From positions 115,142 to 179,141 of the forward strand of contig JAFSDP010000018.1 in assembly GCA_017436185.1 (NCBI GenBank): DNA of 64,000 bases. Direction: 5' to 3'. Source of the stretch: Alistipes sp. GTDB lineage: Bacteria; Bacteroidota; Bacteroidia; Bacteroidales; Rikenellaceae. The notes under the pieces are model-generated. The model was not told the DNA's origin, did not search any database, and saw nothing but the letters and a program-made list of their open reading frames with translations. Made by a program: the position numbers and the translations under genes. Of the stretch, positions 14,623-24,500 are shown one piece after another. Within the stretch, counting starts at the first letter, position 1. Each line of letters starts with the position of its first letter.

Positions 14623-16404
14623 TTACATACGCTCCGGCACGTCGATGCCGATGAGCTTCATACCCTTGCGAATCACACGGGCCACCATCGAGGCGAGCTG
14701 CAGACGCAACTTGCGCACCTCCGCATCGCTCTCCTTGAGGATCGAGTGGTCGTGGTAGTAGCCGTTGAACGACTTGGCCAGCTCGTAGATGTAGGCGGCA
14801 ATCACCGACGGAGCAAACTGCTCACCGGCCTGGGCCACGATGGCGGGGTAGTCGGCCAACATCTTCACCAGCTCGATCTCCTCGGGGATGTAGGCTGCCT
14901 CGGCCTTGCCCTCCATCGACAGACCCTGCTCGGCGGCCTTACGCAGCACCGAGCAGATGCGGGCGTGGGTGTACTGGATGAAGGGACCCGTGTTGCCGTT
15001 GAAGTCGATCGACTCGCGGGGGTCGAACAACATCGTCTTCTTGGGATCAACCTTCAGGATGAAGTACTTCAGCGCACCCAGACCGACCATCGTCGATACG
15101 GCCTCGGCCTCCTCCTCCGTGCAACCATCCAGCTTGCCCAGCTCGGCCGACATCTCACGGGCCGTCCTGACCATTGCCGCAATCAGGTCGTCGGCATCGA
15201 CCACCGTACCCTCGCGCGACTTCATCTTACCCTCGGGCAGCTCCACCATACCATACGACAGGTGGGTGATGTGGTCGCTCCAGTCGGCATAGCCGAGCTT
15301 CTTGATGACGAGCTTCAGCACCTGGAAGTGGTAGTTCTGCTCGTTACCAACGACATAGATCATATCGTCGAGTTTGTTATCCTCGAAACGGCGGAAGGCC
15401 GTACCCAGATCCTGCGTCATATAGACCGACGTGCCGTCGCCACGCAACAGCAACTTCTCGTCCAACCCGTCACCCGTCAGGTCAATCCATACCGAGTTGT
15501 CCTCACGACGATAGAAGACCCCCTTCTTGAGGCCCTCCTCGACGAGCGACTTACCCAGCAGGTAGGTCTGCGACTCGTAATAAACCTTGTCGAAATCGAC
15601 ACCCAGGGCCTTGTAGGTCACGTCGAAACCCTCGTAAACCCAGCCGTTCATCATCTCCCAGAGGTTGCGTACCTCCTCGTCGCCCGTCTCCCACTTGCGC
15701 AGCATCTCCTGTGCCTGAAGCATCACGGGAGCCGTCTTCTTGGCCTCCTCCTCGCTCTTGCCCTCGGCCATCAACTCCTTGATTTGGGCCTTGTAGTGCT
15801 TGTCGAACTCGACATAGTATTTACCTACGAGGTGGTCGCCCTTCATCCCCGACGAAGCGGGCGTCTCGCCCTCGCCGTAGAGCTTCCAGGCCAACATCGA
15901 CTTGCAGATGTGAATGCCTCGGTCATTGACCAGGTTGGCCTTGATGACCGAGTGGCCGCAGGCCTTCAGAATCTCGGCCACCGAGTAACCCAGCAGGTTG
16001 TTGCGGATGTGACCCAGGTGGAGGGGCTTGTTGGTGTTGGGCGACGAGTACTCGATCATCATCGTGCGACCCGAGGCGGGCAGCTGACCATAGTTCTCAT
16101 CGGCAACAATCTCCTCGAAACGAGCGGCCCAGAACGAGGGATCCAACTCGATGTTCAAGAAGCCCTTGATGACATTGTAGCCGGCCACCTCCGCTACGTT
16201 GCCCTTCAACCACTCGCCAATCTCGTTGGCGGTCATCTCGGGGCTTTTGCGGCTCTTCTTCAAGAGCGGAAAGGTCACCAGCGTATAGTCGCCCGCAAAC
16301 TCCTTGCGGGTCTTCTGAATCTGTAATTGCTCACCCGTCAGGGGGCCATAGAGTGCTTCGACGGCACCTTGCACGGTCGAAGCTATAAATTGTTCGATGT
16401 TCAT
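14623..16404 (-). CDS. argS: Arginyl-tRNA synthetase
   Basis: A 593-residue class I synthetase. The additional N-domain (residues 1-100) is followed by EYSSPNTNKPLHLGHIRNN (HIGH motif) and LTGDGLDEKLLLRGDGTSVYMTQDLG. GKMKSREGTVV sits at the KMSK position, with the DALR anticodon domain at the end (SVIAAYIYELAKSFNGYYHDH). It charges tRNA-Arg in the cytoplasm. The start at 16404 gives the expected N-terminus; a CAAAGTTA (-7 on minus) box is at 16423-16430. Confidence 0.96.
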   Translation of the reverse strand: MNIEQFIASTVQGAVEALYGPLTGEQLQIQKTRKEFAGDYTLVTFPLLKKSRKSPEMTANEIGEWLKGNVAEVAGYNVIKGFLNIELDPSFWAARFEEIVADENYGQLPASGRTMMIEYSSPNTNKPLHLGHIRNNLLGYSVAEILKACGHSVIKANLVNDRGIHICKSMLAWKLYGEGETPASSGMKGDHLVGKYYVEFDKHYKAQIKELMAEGKSEEEAKKTAPVMLQAQEMLRKWETGDEEVRNLWEMMNGWVYEGFDVTYKALGVDFDKVYYESQTYLLGKSLVEEGLKKGVFYRREDNSVWIDLTGDGLDEKLLLRGDGTSVYMTQDLGTAFRRFEDNKLDDMIYVVGNEQNYHFQVLKLVIKKLGYADWSDHITHLSYGMVELPEGKMKSREGTVVDADDLIAAMVRTAREMSAELGKLDGCTEEEAEAVSTMVGLGALKYFILKVDPKKTMLFDPRESIDFNGNTGPFIQYTHARICSVLRKAAEQGLSMEGKAEAAYIPEEIELVKMLADYPAIVAQAGEQFAPSVIAAYIYELAKSFNGYYHDHSILKESDAEVRKLRLQLASMVARVIRKGMKLIGIDVPERM

Positions 16405-16453
16405 AGTCGATAAATTTGTCCGCAAAGTTAGCGTTTTATTGCTAAATATCAAT

Positions 16454-16461
16454 TATATTTG
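16454..16461 (+). promoter_or_regulatory. -7 box for the dus gene
   Basis: TATATTTG is found 22 bases before the ATG. No TTTG at the usual spacing was found. Confidence 0.4.
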
Positions 16462-16483
16462 TCTCGAAAAAGGTGCAAAAAGG

Positions 16484-17506
16484 ATGAAAATAGCCGATAT
16501 TGATTTGGGCGACAAGCCCCTGCTGCTTGCTCCGATGGAGGATGTAACCGACCCGTCGTTCCGCTATATGTGTAAACGGTTCGGTGCCGATATGGTCTAT
16601 ACCGAGTTTATTTCGTCGGACGGGCTGATGCACGATGCCGTGAAGTCGTTGCGCAAACTCAACATCGACGACGCGGAGCGCCCGGTGGGTATTCAGATCT
16701 ACGGCAACCGCATCGAGCCGATGGTCGAGGCGGCCCGCATTGCCGAGGGGGCCAACCCCGAGGTGGTCGATATCAACTTCGGTTGTCCGGTGCGCAAAAT
16801 TGCAGGGCGAGGAGCAGGCTCGGGAATGATGCGCGATGTGCCGCTGATGGTCGAGATGACCCGCCAAATTGTCGAGGCGGTCAAAAAACCCGTGACGGTC
16901 AAGACCCGCCTGGGGTGGGACGAGGAGTCGAAGAACATCGAGGAGATCGCCCTGCGCCTGCAAGATGTCGGCATTGCGGCCCTCACCATTCACGGTCGTA
17001 CACGTGCCCAGATGTACCGGGGCGAGGCCGACTGGACCCTGATTGGCAAGGTGAAAAACAACCCCTTGATCAAGATACCCATCATCGGCAACGGCGATGT
17101 CGATTCGGCCGAAAAGGCGGCCCTGATGTTCGACCGCTATGGGGTCGATGGGGTGATGATCGGCCGTGCCACCTATGGCCGCCCCTGGATTTTCAAGGAG
17201 TGCAAGCACTATATGCAGACGGGCGAACTGCTGCCCCAACCCTCGGTGGTCGAGCGGGTGCAGATAGCCAAGGAGCATCTGGCAAAATCTTTGGAGGTGA
17301 AGGGTGATTATGTCGGTATTTTGGAGATGCGTCGCCACCTGACGAACTACTTTAAGGGGCTTCCCGACTTCAAACCCACCCGTATGAAGCTCGTCACGTC
17401 GCTCGATGCCGAGGAGATGTTCACGACGCTCGATTATGTGGCCGAGCGGTGGGGCGACTACGACTTTTCGCAGGCTGTTCCTGCCCCGCTTTCGCACGAT
17501 ATTTAA
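16484..17506 (+). CDS. tRNA-dihydrouridine synthase (DusB-like)
   Basis: A 340-residue FMN enzyme of the Dus family. PLLLAPMEDVTDPSFRYMCKRFGADMVYTEFIS is the N-terminal signature. The catalytic Cys is in DINFGCPVRKIAGRGAGSGMM, followed by VKTRLGWD, IHGRTRAQMYRGEADW and GNGDVDSAEKAA. It reduces uridines in the D-loop of tRNAs using NADPH. The start at 16484 follows a TATATTTG box at 16454-16461. A guanine deaminase gene follows by 11 bases. Confidence 0.93.
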   Translation: MKIADIDLGDKPLLLAPMEDVTDPSFRYMCKRFGADMVYTEFISSDGLMHDAVKSLRKLNIDDAERPVGIQIYGNRIEPMVEAARIAEGANPEVVDINFGCPVRKIAGRGAGSGMMRDVPLMVEMTRQIVEAVKKPVTVKTRLGWDEESKNIEEIALRLQDVGIAALTIHGRTRAQMYRGEADWTLIGKVKNNPLIKIPIIGNGDVDSAEKAALMFDRYGVDGVMIGRATYGRPWIFKECKHYMQTGELLPQPSVVERVQIAKEHLAKSLEVKGDYVGILEMRRHLTNYFKGLPDFKPTRMKLVTSLDAEEMFTTLDYVAERWGDYDFSQAVPAPLSHDI

Positions 17507-17517
17507 GAACTAAACCT

Positions 17518-18036
17518 ATGAGAATAACCAAGAAAGAGGATTCTTTGCCCGAGATTTACGACTACACCGCCGAGGATGCCCGTTTTATGGAGATGGCCAT
17601 TCGTCTTTCGGAGGAGAATGTCGATATGGGAGGCGGCCCCTTTGGTGCCGTCATCGTTCGAGGAGGTCAAATTGTGGCGACCGGCACCAACCGCGTGGTC
17701 CCCAACAACGACCCTACGGCTCATGCCGAGGTGATGGCCATTCGCAATGCCTGCCAAACGCTGGGTACCTTTCAGCTCGACGGATGCACGATTTACACCT
17801 CGTGTGAGCCGTGCCCGATGTGTTTGAGTGCCCTCTATTGGGCGGGAGTGCGCCGCATCTGCTATGGCAACACGAAGGAGGATGCCAAGGGGATCGACTT
17901 CGATGATTCGTTCATCTACGACCAATTGGAGTTGGATTATGCCGATCGGCAAATTGTCTGCGAACACTTTATGCGTGACCGTGCGTTGAAGGCGTTTCAA
18001 AAGTGGGCCGCCAAGAGCGATAAAGTGGAGTACTGA
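17518..18036 (+). CDS. Guanine deaminase / cytidine-deaminase-fold enzyme (GuaD type)
   Basis: A 172-residue zinc deaminase. Zn-binding and catalytic motifs are DPTAHAEVMAI (His, Glu) and SCEPCPMCLSALYWAG (two Cys). The tail DDSFIYDQLELDYADR and length fit the small Bacillus-type guanine deaminase better than TadA, which usually has a different C-terminus. It would convert guanine to xanthine. It sits 11 bases after dus and ends before a terminator. Confidence 0.85.
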   Translation: MRITKKEDSLPEIYDYTAEDARFMEMAIRLSEENVDMGGGPFGAVIVRGGQIVATGTNRVVPNNDPTAHAEVMAIRNACQTLGTFQLDGCTIYTSCEPCPMCLSALYWAGVRRICYGNTKEDAKGIDFDDSFIYDQLELDYADRQIVCEHFMRDRALKAFQKWAAKSDKVEY

Positions 18037-18101
18037 TTTTTGCTTTTGCGAACGATTGCTCGGTCAAGCCCACCCTTTGCTAAGGGCGGATTTTAAGAAT
18101 C

Positions 18102-18130
18102 GGTGTGATTTTATCACACCTTTTTTTGTG
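18102..18130 (+). terminator. Terminator after the guanine deaminase gene
   Basis: GGTGTGAT and ATCACACC form a perfect stem around TTT, followed by seven T. Bases 18113-18158 form a second large inverted repeat with a GCCCATAGGGC centre, so the region can stop transcription from both sides. Confidence 0.85.
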
Positions 18131-18150
18131 CCCATAGGGCAACAAAAAAA

Positions 18151-18249
18151 GGTGTGAGCTCCTTATATCGCACCGCTACAACCGCATACCCTTGCTTGCT
18201 TCCGCACCTGGGGGAGTTCTGCAGGAGCTGGTCGTATAAGACTCACACC
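18151..18249 (-). ncRNA. ffs: SRP RNA (small bacterial type)
   Basis: On the minus strand the 99-base RNA has perfectly pairing ends (GGTGTGAG with CTCACACC, then TTATA with TATAA). The apical signature is CCCAGGTGCGGAAGCAAGCAAGGG, with a GGAA tetraloop closed by C-G and the conserved asymmetric loop that Ffh binds. A seven-T run follows its 3' end, so the terminal stem helps end transcription. A consensus promoter lies 7 bases upstream. It partners with Ffh, encoded at 4.9 kb. Confidence 0.88.
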
Positions 18250-18255
18250 GAGGTG

Positions 18256-18287
18256 CAAAAGTAGAGAAAATTTCCTATCTTTGCAAA
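18256..18287 (-). promoter_or_regulatory. Promoter of SRP RNA, interlocked with the mltG promoter
   Basis: On the minus strand TTTG (18284-18287) and TACTTTTG (18256-18263) are 20 bp apart, and the RNA starts 7 bases later. The plus-strand -7 box for mltG (TATCTTTG, 18276-18283) lies inside this promoter, directly next to the SRP -33. Confidence 0.75.
18276..18283 (+). promoter_or_regulatory. -7 box for mltG
   Basis: TATCTTTG lies 18 bases before the mltG start. No good -33 was seen. It overlaps the divergent SRP RNA promoter. Confidence 0.5.
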
Positions 18288-18301
18288 AAAATTGTGAAAA
18301 G

Positions 18302-19327
18302 ATGGCAAAAAAATCGTTTTCGACTCTGTTGTTGCGCCTCGTTGTTTTGGGCGTTATTGCCGCTGTGGCGGTAGGTGCGGTGGCCTGTTGGCAGTTCAAA
18401 GGCAACGCCGTAAAGGAGGATATTGACCTCTATATCAGCCACAAAACCGACTATCAAGGCTTGTGCGACTCGCTGCTTCCGAAAATTGGCCACCACCTTG
18501 CCTTCGAGCTCTATGCCAAGCGTCTGAATCTGGAGCAGAGTTTCAAGCCCGGCTACTACCGCATTGCCCGTCCGACGAGTGTGGTTCGTCTGGTGCGTAT
18601 GCTCAAACTCGGCGAGCAGACCCCCATCAAACTGACCATCAACAACGTACGTACCACGCCCCAGCTGGCAGGTAAGTTGGCCGCCCAGCTCGATGTCGAT
18701 TCGGTGGAGATGCTGCGTGTGTTGGAGGATCCTGCCACCGCCAAGCGGGTGGGGGAGACGCCGAAGACCCTCTTCTCGATCTTTCTGCCCGACACCTACT
18801 CGGTCTATTGGACCACCACGCCCGACGAGTTGATTGACCGTATGAAGCGTGAGTGGGATGCCTTTTGGACCAAGGATCGCGAGTTGCAGCGTCGTCTGGC
18901 GGGGTTGAGTCGCCTGGAGGTGATGACCCTCGCTTCGATTGTCTATGAGGAGACCCGCCAGACGGCCGAGATGAACCGTGTGGCAGGTGTCTATATGAAT
19001 CGCCTGAAGAAGGGGATGAAGTTGCAGGCCGACCCGACGGTGAAGTATGCGATGCAGGATTTCGGGTTGCGCCGCATTCTGCACAAGCACCTCAAGTACG
19101 ACTCGCCCTACAATACATATTTATATAAGGGGTTGCCGCCGACGCCCATCTGTATGCCGGGCAAGAATGCCATCAATGCCGTCTTGACCTACGAGCGTCA
19201 CAACTACCTCTACTTCTGTGCCCGTCCCACCTTTGACGGTTTTCATAATTTTGCCATCACCTACGATGAGCATTTGAAGAATGCCCGTGCCTATTCGGCC
19301 GAATTAAATCGCCGAAAAATTAAATAA
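18302..19327 (+). CDS. mltG: Endolytic transglycosylase MltG (YceG-like)
   Basis: A 341-residue inner-membrane protein. The N-terminal anchor is LLLRLVVLGVIAAVAVGAVACW. A LysM-like region follows at about 40-120. The catalytic YceG domain has the active-site Glu in LASIVYEET, then RVAGVYMNRLKKGMKLQADPTVKYAM, SPYNTYLYKGLPPTPICMPG and a closing YLYFCARP. It cuts nascent glycan strands and so sets their length. Three genes downstream are co-directional, with a 47-base gap to the first. Confidence 0.92.
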   Translation: MAKKSFSTLLLRLVVLGVIAAVAVGAVACWQFKGNAVKEDIDLYISHKTDYQGLCDSLLPKIGHHLAFELYAKRLNLEQSFKPGYYRIARPTSVVRLVRMLKLGEQTPIKLTINNVRTTPQLAGKLAAQLDVDSVEMLRVLEDPATAKRVGETPKTLFSIFLPDTYSVYWTTTPDELIDRMKREWDAFWTKDRELQRRLAGLSRLEVMTLASIVYEETRQTAEMNRVAGVYMNRLKKGMKLQADPTVKYAMQDFGLRRILHKHLKYDSPYNTYLYKGLPPTPICMPGKNAINAVLTYERHNYLYFCARPTFDGFHNFAITYDEHLKNARAYSAELNRRKIK

Positions 19328-19374
19328 CATCCCGATAATTTCGTATATTTGCACATCTAATAAAATCAGAAAAG

Positions 19375-19950
19375 ATGGAAACCAAATTTTCGTGGAATCA
19401 GGTGGCCCGTCAGGGTGCCGTGTTGGGTATTATCCTGGCCGCCTCGTCGCTTTTCGAGTGGGAGGCCGCCCTCTCGGGTAAGTTGGGATGGATGGGCCTG
19501 ATCTTCTTGGAGTGGATTGCCGTAGTGGTGTTGCACTATTATCTGCTTCATCGCTACACCAAGCAGTATGGCGCTGCCTTCTCGGCCGAGGAGGGTTTTC
19601 CGTTTTGGAGGGCCTATGGCTATCTGTTGAATGTTTCGCTCTTCGCCGGTGTGGTGGTGGGTGCCGTGCAGGCGCTCTATCTGCACGCCATAGTGGGTTA
19701 TTCGAACTACATGGCCCGCTATGTGGAGATGATGAAGGGGCTGATAGCCCAGATGTCGAGCGGTGGTCAGCAGATGGCCGCCATCTTGCGCCAGACGATG
19801 GAGCAGATGCAGCAGGCCGAGGCTCCGTCGATTATCTCGACCGCCTTTTCGGGCATTTGGAGCGTGGTGCTCTTTGGTCTGCTCTTCGGTCTGATTATTG
19901 CCGGTGTGCTGGCTCGCAGCCCCAAAATGTTTGCTTCGAAGGATGAGTAA
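19375..19950 (+). CDS. DUF4199 membrane protein
   Basis: A 191-residue protein with four membrane helices (about 15-28, 42-60, 80-105, 165-185), matching Bacteroidota DUF4199. The region MARYVEMMKGLIAQM plus a Gln/Met-rich amphipathic stretch precedes the last helix. In Bacteroidota it is regularly found directly before a dolichol-phosphate-mannose-type glycosyltransferase, as here; the two reading frames overlap by 8 bases. A TATATTTG box is at 19344-19351. Confidence 0.85.
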   Translation: METKFSWNQVARQGAVLGIILAASSLFEWEAALSGKLGWMGLIFLEWIAVVVLHYYLLHRYTKQYGAAFSAEEGFPFWRAYGYLLNVSLFAGVVVGAVQALYLHAIVGYSNYMARYVEMMKGLIAQMSSGGQQMAAILRQTMEQMQQAEAPSIISTAFSGIWSVVLFGLLFGLIIAGVLARSPKMFASKDE

Positions 19951-20905
19951 AACAATCGATGTTTCGGTGGTCGTGCCTCTCTATAACGAGGCCGAGTCGC
20001 TGCCCGAGTTGGTGGCGTGGATCGACCGTGTGGCACAACAGAACAACCTCTCCTACGAGGTGATTATGATCGACGACGGCTCGACGGACGATTCGTGGGC
20101 GGTGGTCGAGCAACTCAAGGCGCAGTATGATGCGTTGCGTGCTATCTCGTTCCGCCGCAACTATGGCAAATCGGCTGCCCTTTACTGTGGTTTTGAGATG
20201 GCCCAAGGCGAAGTGGTCTTCACGATGGATGCCGACCTGCAGGACTCGCCCGACGAGATTCCCTCCATGCGACGAATGATTCTTGACGAAGGCTACGACC
20301 TGGTATCGGGCTGGAAGAAAAAGCGTTACGACCCCATCGGTAAGCGTTGGCCGAGCAAGTTTTTCAACGGCACGGCACGCTTGGCTTCGGGCATCAAACT
20401 GCACGACTTCAACTGCGGCTTGAAGGCCTATCGCAAGAAGGTCGTTAAGTCGATTGAGGTCTATGGCGAGATGCACCGCTTCATTCCCATTCTGGCCAAA
20501 CAGGCTGGTTTCAAGCGCATTGGCGAGAAGGTGGTCGAGCACCGTGCCCGCAAATATGGCTACTCGAAATTCGGCCTGGAGCGTATGGTCAAGGGCTATC
20601 TGGATTTGATTTCGGTACTATTTATGTCCCACTTCGGACGCTCGCCGATGTACCTGTTCGGGTCGCTCGGTACGCTGATGTTCCTCTTGGGTGGTGGTAC
20701 GACCATCTGGGTCATTGCCGCCAAGTTGTGGAAGCAGGCACACGGCCTTCCGTTGCGTGCCGTGACCGATCAACCGCTCTTCTACCTGGCCATTTTGACG
20801 GTCATTCTGGGTGTGCAGTTGTTCCTGGCGGGCTTCCTCGGAGAGCTGATCAACCGCAACGCTACGGATAGAAATAAGTATTTGATTGACAAAACATTAG
20901 AATAA
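19943..20905 (+). CDS. Family 2 glycosyltransferase (DPM1/GtrB-like)
   Basis: A 320-residue enzyme. The GT2 start is VSVVVPLYNEAESLPEL, with MIDDGSTDDSW, then DADLQDSPDEI (metal-binding DAD) and SGWKKKRYDPIGKRWPSKFFN. Two C-terminal membrane helices lie at about 235-265 and 275-300. Such enzymes transfer a sugar from a nucleotide to a lipid carrier at the inner membrane. Its start overlaps the DUF4199 stop (ATGAGTAA). The sugar is not predictable by eye. Confidence 0.9.
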   Translation: MSKTIDVSVVVPLYNEAESLPELVAWIDRVAQQNNLSYEVIMIDDGSTDDSWAVVEQLKAQYDALRAISFRRNYGKSAALYCGFEMAQGEVVFTMDADLQDSPDEIPSMRRMILDEGYDLVSGWKKKRYDPIGKRWPSKFFNGTARLASGIKLHDFNCGLKAYRKKVVKSIEVYGEMHRFIPILAKQAGFKRIGEKVVEHRARKYGYSKFGLERMVKGYLDLISVLFMSHFGRSPMYLFGSLGTLMFLLGGGTTIWVIAAKLWKQAHGLPLRAVTDQPLFYLAILTVILGVQLFLAGFLGELINRNATDRNKYLIDKTLE

Positions 20906-20906
20906 G

Positions 20907-21374
20907 ATGATTCAACGTATTCAAACCCTTTATCTGCTCGCGGCAACGGCCCTGATGGCTTTGGTCTTTTTTCTGCCGTTGATGGGCTTTTCGACCGAGC
21001 AGGGAACTTCGCTTTTTTATAGCTACAAACTCGTCGATAGTGAGGGCCTTTCGACCTCGTCGCCTTGGTATCTGATGTTTCTGGTGCTGATGGCGGGGGT
21101 GATTCCCTTCGGTACAATTTTTCGCTATAAGAATCGCCTGTTGCAGATTCGTATGTGCGTGGTTTCGATGGTCTTGATGGGCGGCTCGATTGCGATGCTG
21201 GCCTTCTATTGCTACCGCTTCTACACCCTCTTTGCCGCTCAGTCGGAGGTCTTTGCTGCCTCGTTCAAACTGACGCTCGTCTGTCCCTTTGTGGCGCTGC
21301 TCTTTACGTGGTTGGCAATGCGTGCCATCTTCCGTGACGAGATGTTGGTGCGAGCCGCCGACCGCATCCGCTAA
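20907..21374 (+). CDS. DUF4293 membrane protein
   Basis: A 155-residue protein with four predicted membrane helices (about 8-26, 49-68, 78-98, 114-135), starting MIQRIQTLYLLAATALMA. This is the typical beginning of the DUF4293 family. It starts 1 base after the glycosyltransferase stop, so they are co-translated. Unknown role. Confidence 0.85.
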   Translation: MIQRIQTLYLLAATALMALVFFLPLMGFSTEQGTSLFYSYKLVDSEGLSTSSPWYLMFLVLMAGVIPFGTIFRYKNRLLQIRMCVVSMVLMGGSIAMLAFYCYRFYTLFAAQSEVFAASFKLTLVCPFVALLFTWLAMRAIFRDEMLVRAADRIR

Positions 21375-21400
21375 TCGAAATTTAGACTCCGCAATACTTC

Positions 21401-21431
21401 ACTCCGTCCCTTTTTGGGGCGGAGTTTTTTT
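21401..21431 (+). terminator. Terminator after the DUF4293 gene
   Basis: ACTCCGTCCC and GGGGCGGAGT form a 10-bp stem (one G-U) around TTTTT, followed by a T-run. Confidence 0.9.
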
Positions 21432-21459
21432 ATTTTATGCGTTTTTGCTAAACAAACTA

Positions 21460-21490
21460 TTTGTCAAACCAAAAATTAGATGTAACTTTG
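21460..21490 (+). promoter_or_regulatory. Promoter of the nuclease/TonB locus
   Basis: TTTG at 21460-21463 and TAACTTTG at 21483-21490 are 19 bp apart. A small hairpin (ACCCC-TTT-GGGGT, 21501-21513) follows in the leader. No further promoter is evident before 30.9 kb, so five genes may share it. Confidence 0.65.
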
Positions 21491-21566
21491 AAAGCTAAAT
21501 ACCCCTTTGGGGTAAAATGTGAAAAAAGCAAAAACAAATTATATAATTTTAACATCACAAAAACCT

Positions 21567-24500
21567 ATGAAAAAAACCATTTTTGGCAAGTTGTTGTTTG
21601 CCGCAATGGCGCTTTTGGCTGTGACGAGTTTCACCGCCTGCGTCGATGACAACGACGATGTAGGTATGCCTTACCTTGAGCTGGAGCTCGAGGAGCTTCC
21701 CTTCACCGTCGATGGTGGCGATGCTACCTTTACCGTAACTACGAACCGTCCTTGGACGGCCACCCTCGACGAGGGCTCGGAGTGGATCTCGATGGAGCCG
21801 ATGTCGGGCGATGGCACGACCGAGGTCGAGATTTCGATTCCCGCTTCGACCTACGGCCGTGTGGGTAAGGTCAATTTCCACCTCTCGAACAGCTACGCTG
21901 TCTATCTGACCCGCACCATTCAGGTGTTGCAGGGCGAGGTGCAGGAGGAGGAGCTGATCTACTCGGAGACCGTCGGTACGGCTTCGGTATCGAGCCCCTA
22001 TCCGCTCGTGGCCGACTACACGGCTTGGAATACCGAGGGTACGGGTGCCGCCAATGTGGCCTACACGGGTAAGAACGCTTCGGTGCGTGCTTCGGGTCTG
22101 GCCAATGCCGGTTCGGGTCCCAACGTGATCTTCTTCGGTGCCGCTCCCGCTACGTTCCAAGTGAACAACATCGCCCTTCAGCCCCAGCAGGGTACGCTGG
22201 CCTTGTCGTTCCTGGGCAGCTTCTCGTACAAGCCCGAGGGGTCGTCGGAGTACAACAACACCTTCGATTTGGAGCAGTTCTCGGTGGAGATCAGCGGCGA
22301 TGGTCAGAAGTGGTCGAAGGTTAATATGACCAAGAACGATGGCGACAAGGAGCATCCCTACTGGATTGAGGCTACGTCGCTCTTCACGCTGACCGAGGTT
22401 CCCGAGCAGCTGTCGATTCGCTTTACCGCAGGCTTTGCTTCGGCATTCCGTCTGGATGATATCAAGCTCGTGACGGCCAACGGTCTGGGTCAGGAGATCA
22501 ACCTCTCGGAGGGTGTTGAAGGTGGCGATACGCCCACGCCCGATGTGCCTGTGACGCCGACCGATGCCCTGTGGCACGAGAACTTTGGCGACAATGGCGA
22601 GAACAAGCCCCTGGTGAAGGATTACACCAACTGGGAGAAGGGTGGTGCGGTAGGTGCCAACGTAACCTACGAGGCCCCCTCGGGCAACGTTTCGGTGCGT
22701 GAATCGGGTAAGCTGAGTGCCGGTTACGCGGGTGCTTCGGGTGCTGCCAAGCTCTTCTTCGGTACGAACGATCCCGTCTTTGTGGTGGGCAACATCGCCC
22801 TGACGGCCGAGCAGACCAAGCTGCGCCTCGGCTTTGGTGGTGCTTACTCGAAGCAGAGCGGTGGTGCTTACGATAATACCTTCTACAAGGATAAGTTCCA
22901 CGTCTATGTCAGCGGCGACGGTCAGAAGTGGACCGAGCTGAGCTACACGACGGCCCAGGCCGACGAGTATTGGATCTATGCCACGGCCGACTTTACCTTG
23001 GCCAAGGCCTCGGAGAAGCTCTACTTCAAGTACACCGTGGATGAGGTTTCGGTATTTGCCATCGACGATGCCCAGCTGACGATTGGCGAGGGTGGTCAGA
23101 CCATCGACCTGGAGGCCGGTACGTCGGATCCCGACCAGCCCGAGACGCCCGATCAGCCGACCGATGGCTCGAAGGAGTTCCCCGGTGCAGGTCAGTACCT
23201 GATGGTGGCGCTCAACGGCTCGGATTACCTGGCCGCTACGCCCCTCACGTCGGATAAGAACTACGGCTACCTGCCCGTGACGAACGTCACGGTGGCCAAC
23301 AACCAGATTGCTGCTGACGCTACGACGAACGCCTTGGCGTGGACCGTGGGTGCCACCTCGACCGAGGGTCAGTTTACGCTGCTCGGCACGGACGGCCGCT
23401 ACTACTATATGCAGGGTACCTACAACTCGTTCAACGTGAATGCAACGGCCGGCACGGATGGCTACAATTGGACCTTTGCCAAGAATACGGATAACACCTA
23501 CACCATCACCAATGTGACGATGTCGAAGACGCTGCAGTACGATACGCAGTACAACTCGTATGGTGTTTATCCCGATACGCGCGGTCTGTTTGTCGAGCTC
23601 TACAAACTCAACGCCGCAGGTACGTCCTACGAAAAGGTGACCGGTGCTACGACGGGTGGTGGCGATACCCCCGTTGATCCGACCCCCTCGACGGGCGAGT
23701 ATGCCGGTAAGGTGCTGCTGATGGCCTCGGTGGATGGCGTCTGGAAGGCTGCCACGCCGCTGGCTTCGGAGAAGAACTACGGCTACCTGCAGCCCACCGA
23801 TGTAACCGTTTCGGGCAATGCGGTGGCTGCCGATGCTACGTCGAACGCCCTGGCTTGGACGCTTGCGGATGCCGCTACGACGGGTCAATACACCCTCTAC
23901 GGTGCCGATGGTCGCTACTACTATATGACCGGCACCTACAACTCGTTCAACGTGACGGCCGATGCCGGTACGGATGGCTACACCTGGACCATTGCCAAGA
24001 ACAGCGATGGTACGTTTGCCCTGACGAACGTGGCTATGTCGAAGAGCCTGCAGTACGATACGCAGTACAACTCGTACGGTGCTTATCCCGATGTGCGTGG
24101 TCTGCACGTGATGATCTTCAAGCTCAACACCGCAGGCACGGCCTACGAGGCAATGGGCGAGATCAGCGGCGGCTCGACCCCCGACACGCCCGATACGCCT
24201 GACACCCCCGACACGCCTGATACTCCCGATACGCCTGCTACGGGCACGCTCCTGTGGCACGACGATTTCTCGCAGTTCGATGGCGAGACGGCCGACGGTA
24301 CGACCGACCTGGGTACCTCGCTGAAGGGCTCGATCGAGGGCTTCAAGGATGCCTATACGGGTGAGAAGGTCTATTCGGCTGCCGGCAAAATTAAGATGGG
24401 TTCGTCGAGCAAGAAGGGTACCATCACGACCCCGACACTGAAGGCTTCGGGCACGGTGGATGCCGTTCTGACGGTCGATCTGACCGCTTGGGCTAATGCC

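Noticed and set aside
21555..24260. A 901-codon antisense frame opposite the BACON lipoprotein
   Set aside because: Arg/His/Val-rich shadow translation produced by GC-rich codons; the plus-strand frame has a signal peptide and clear modules.
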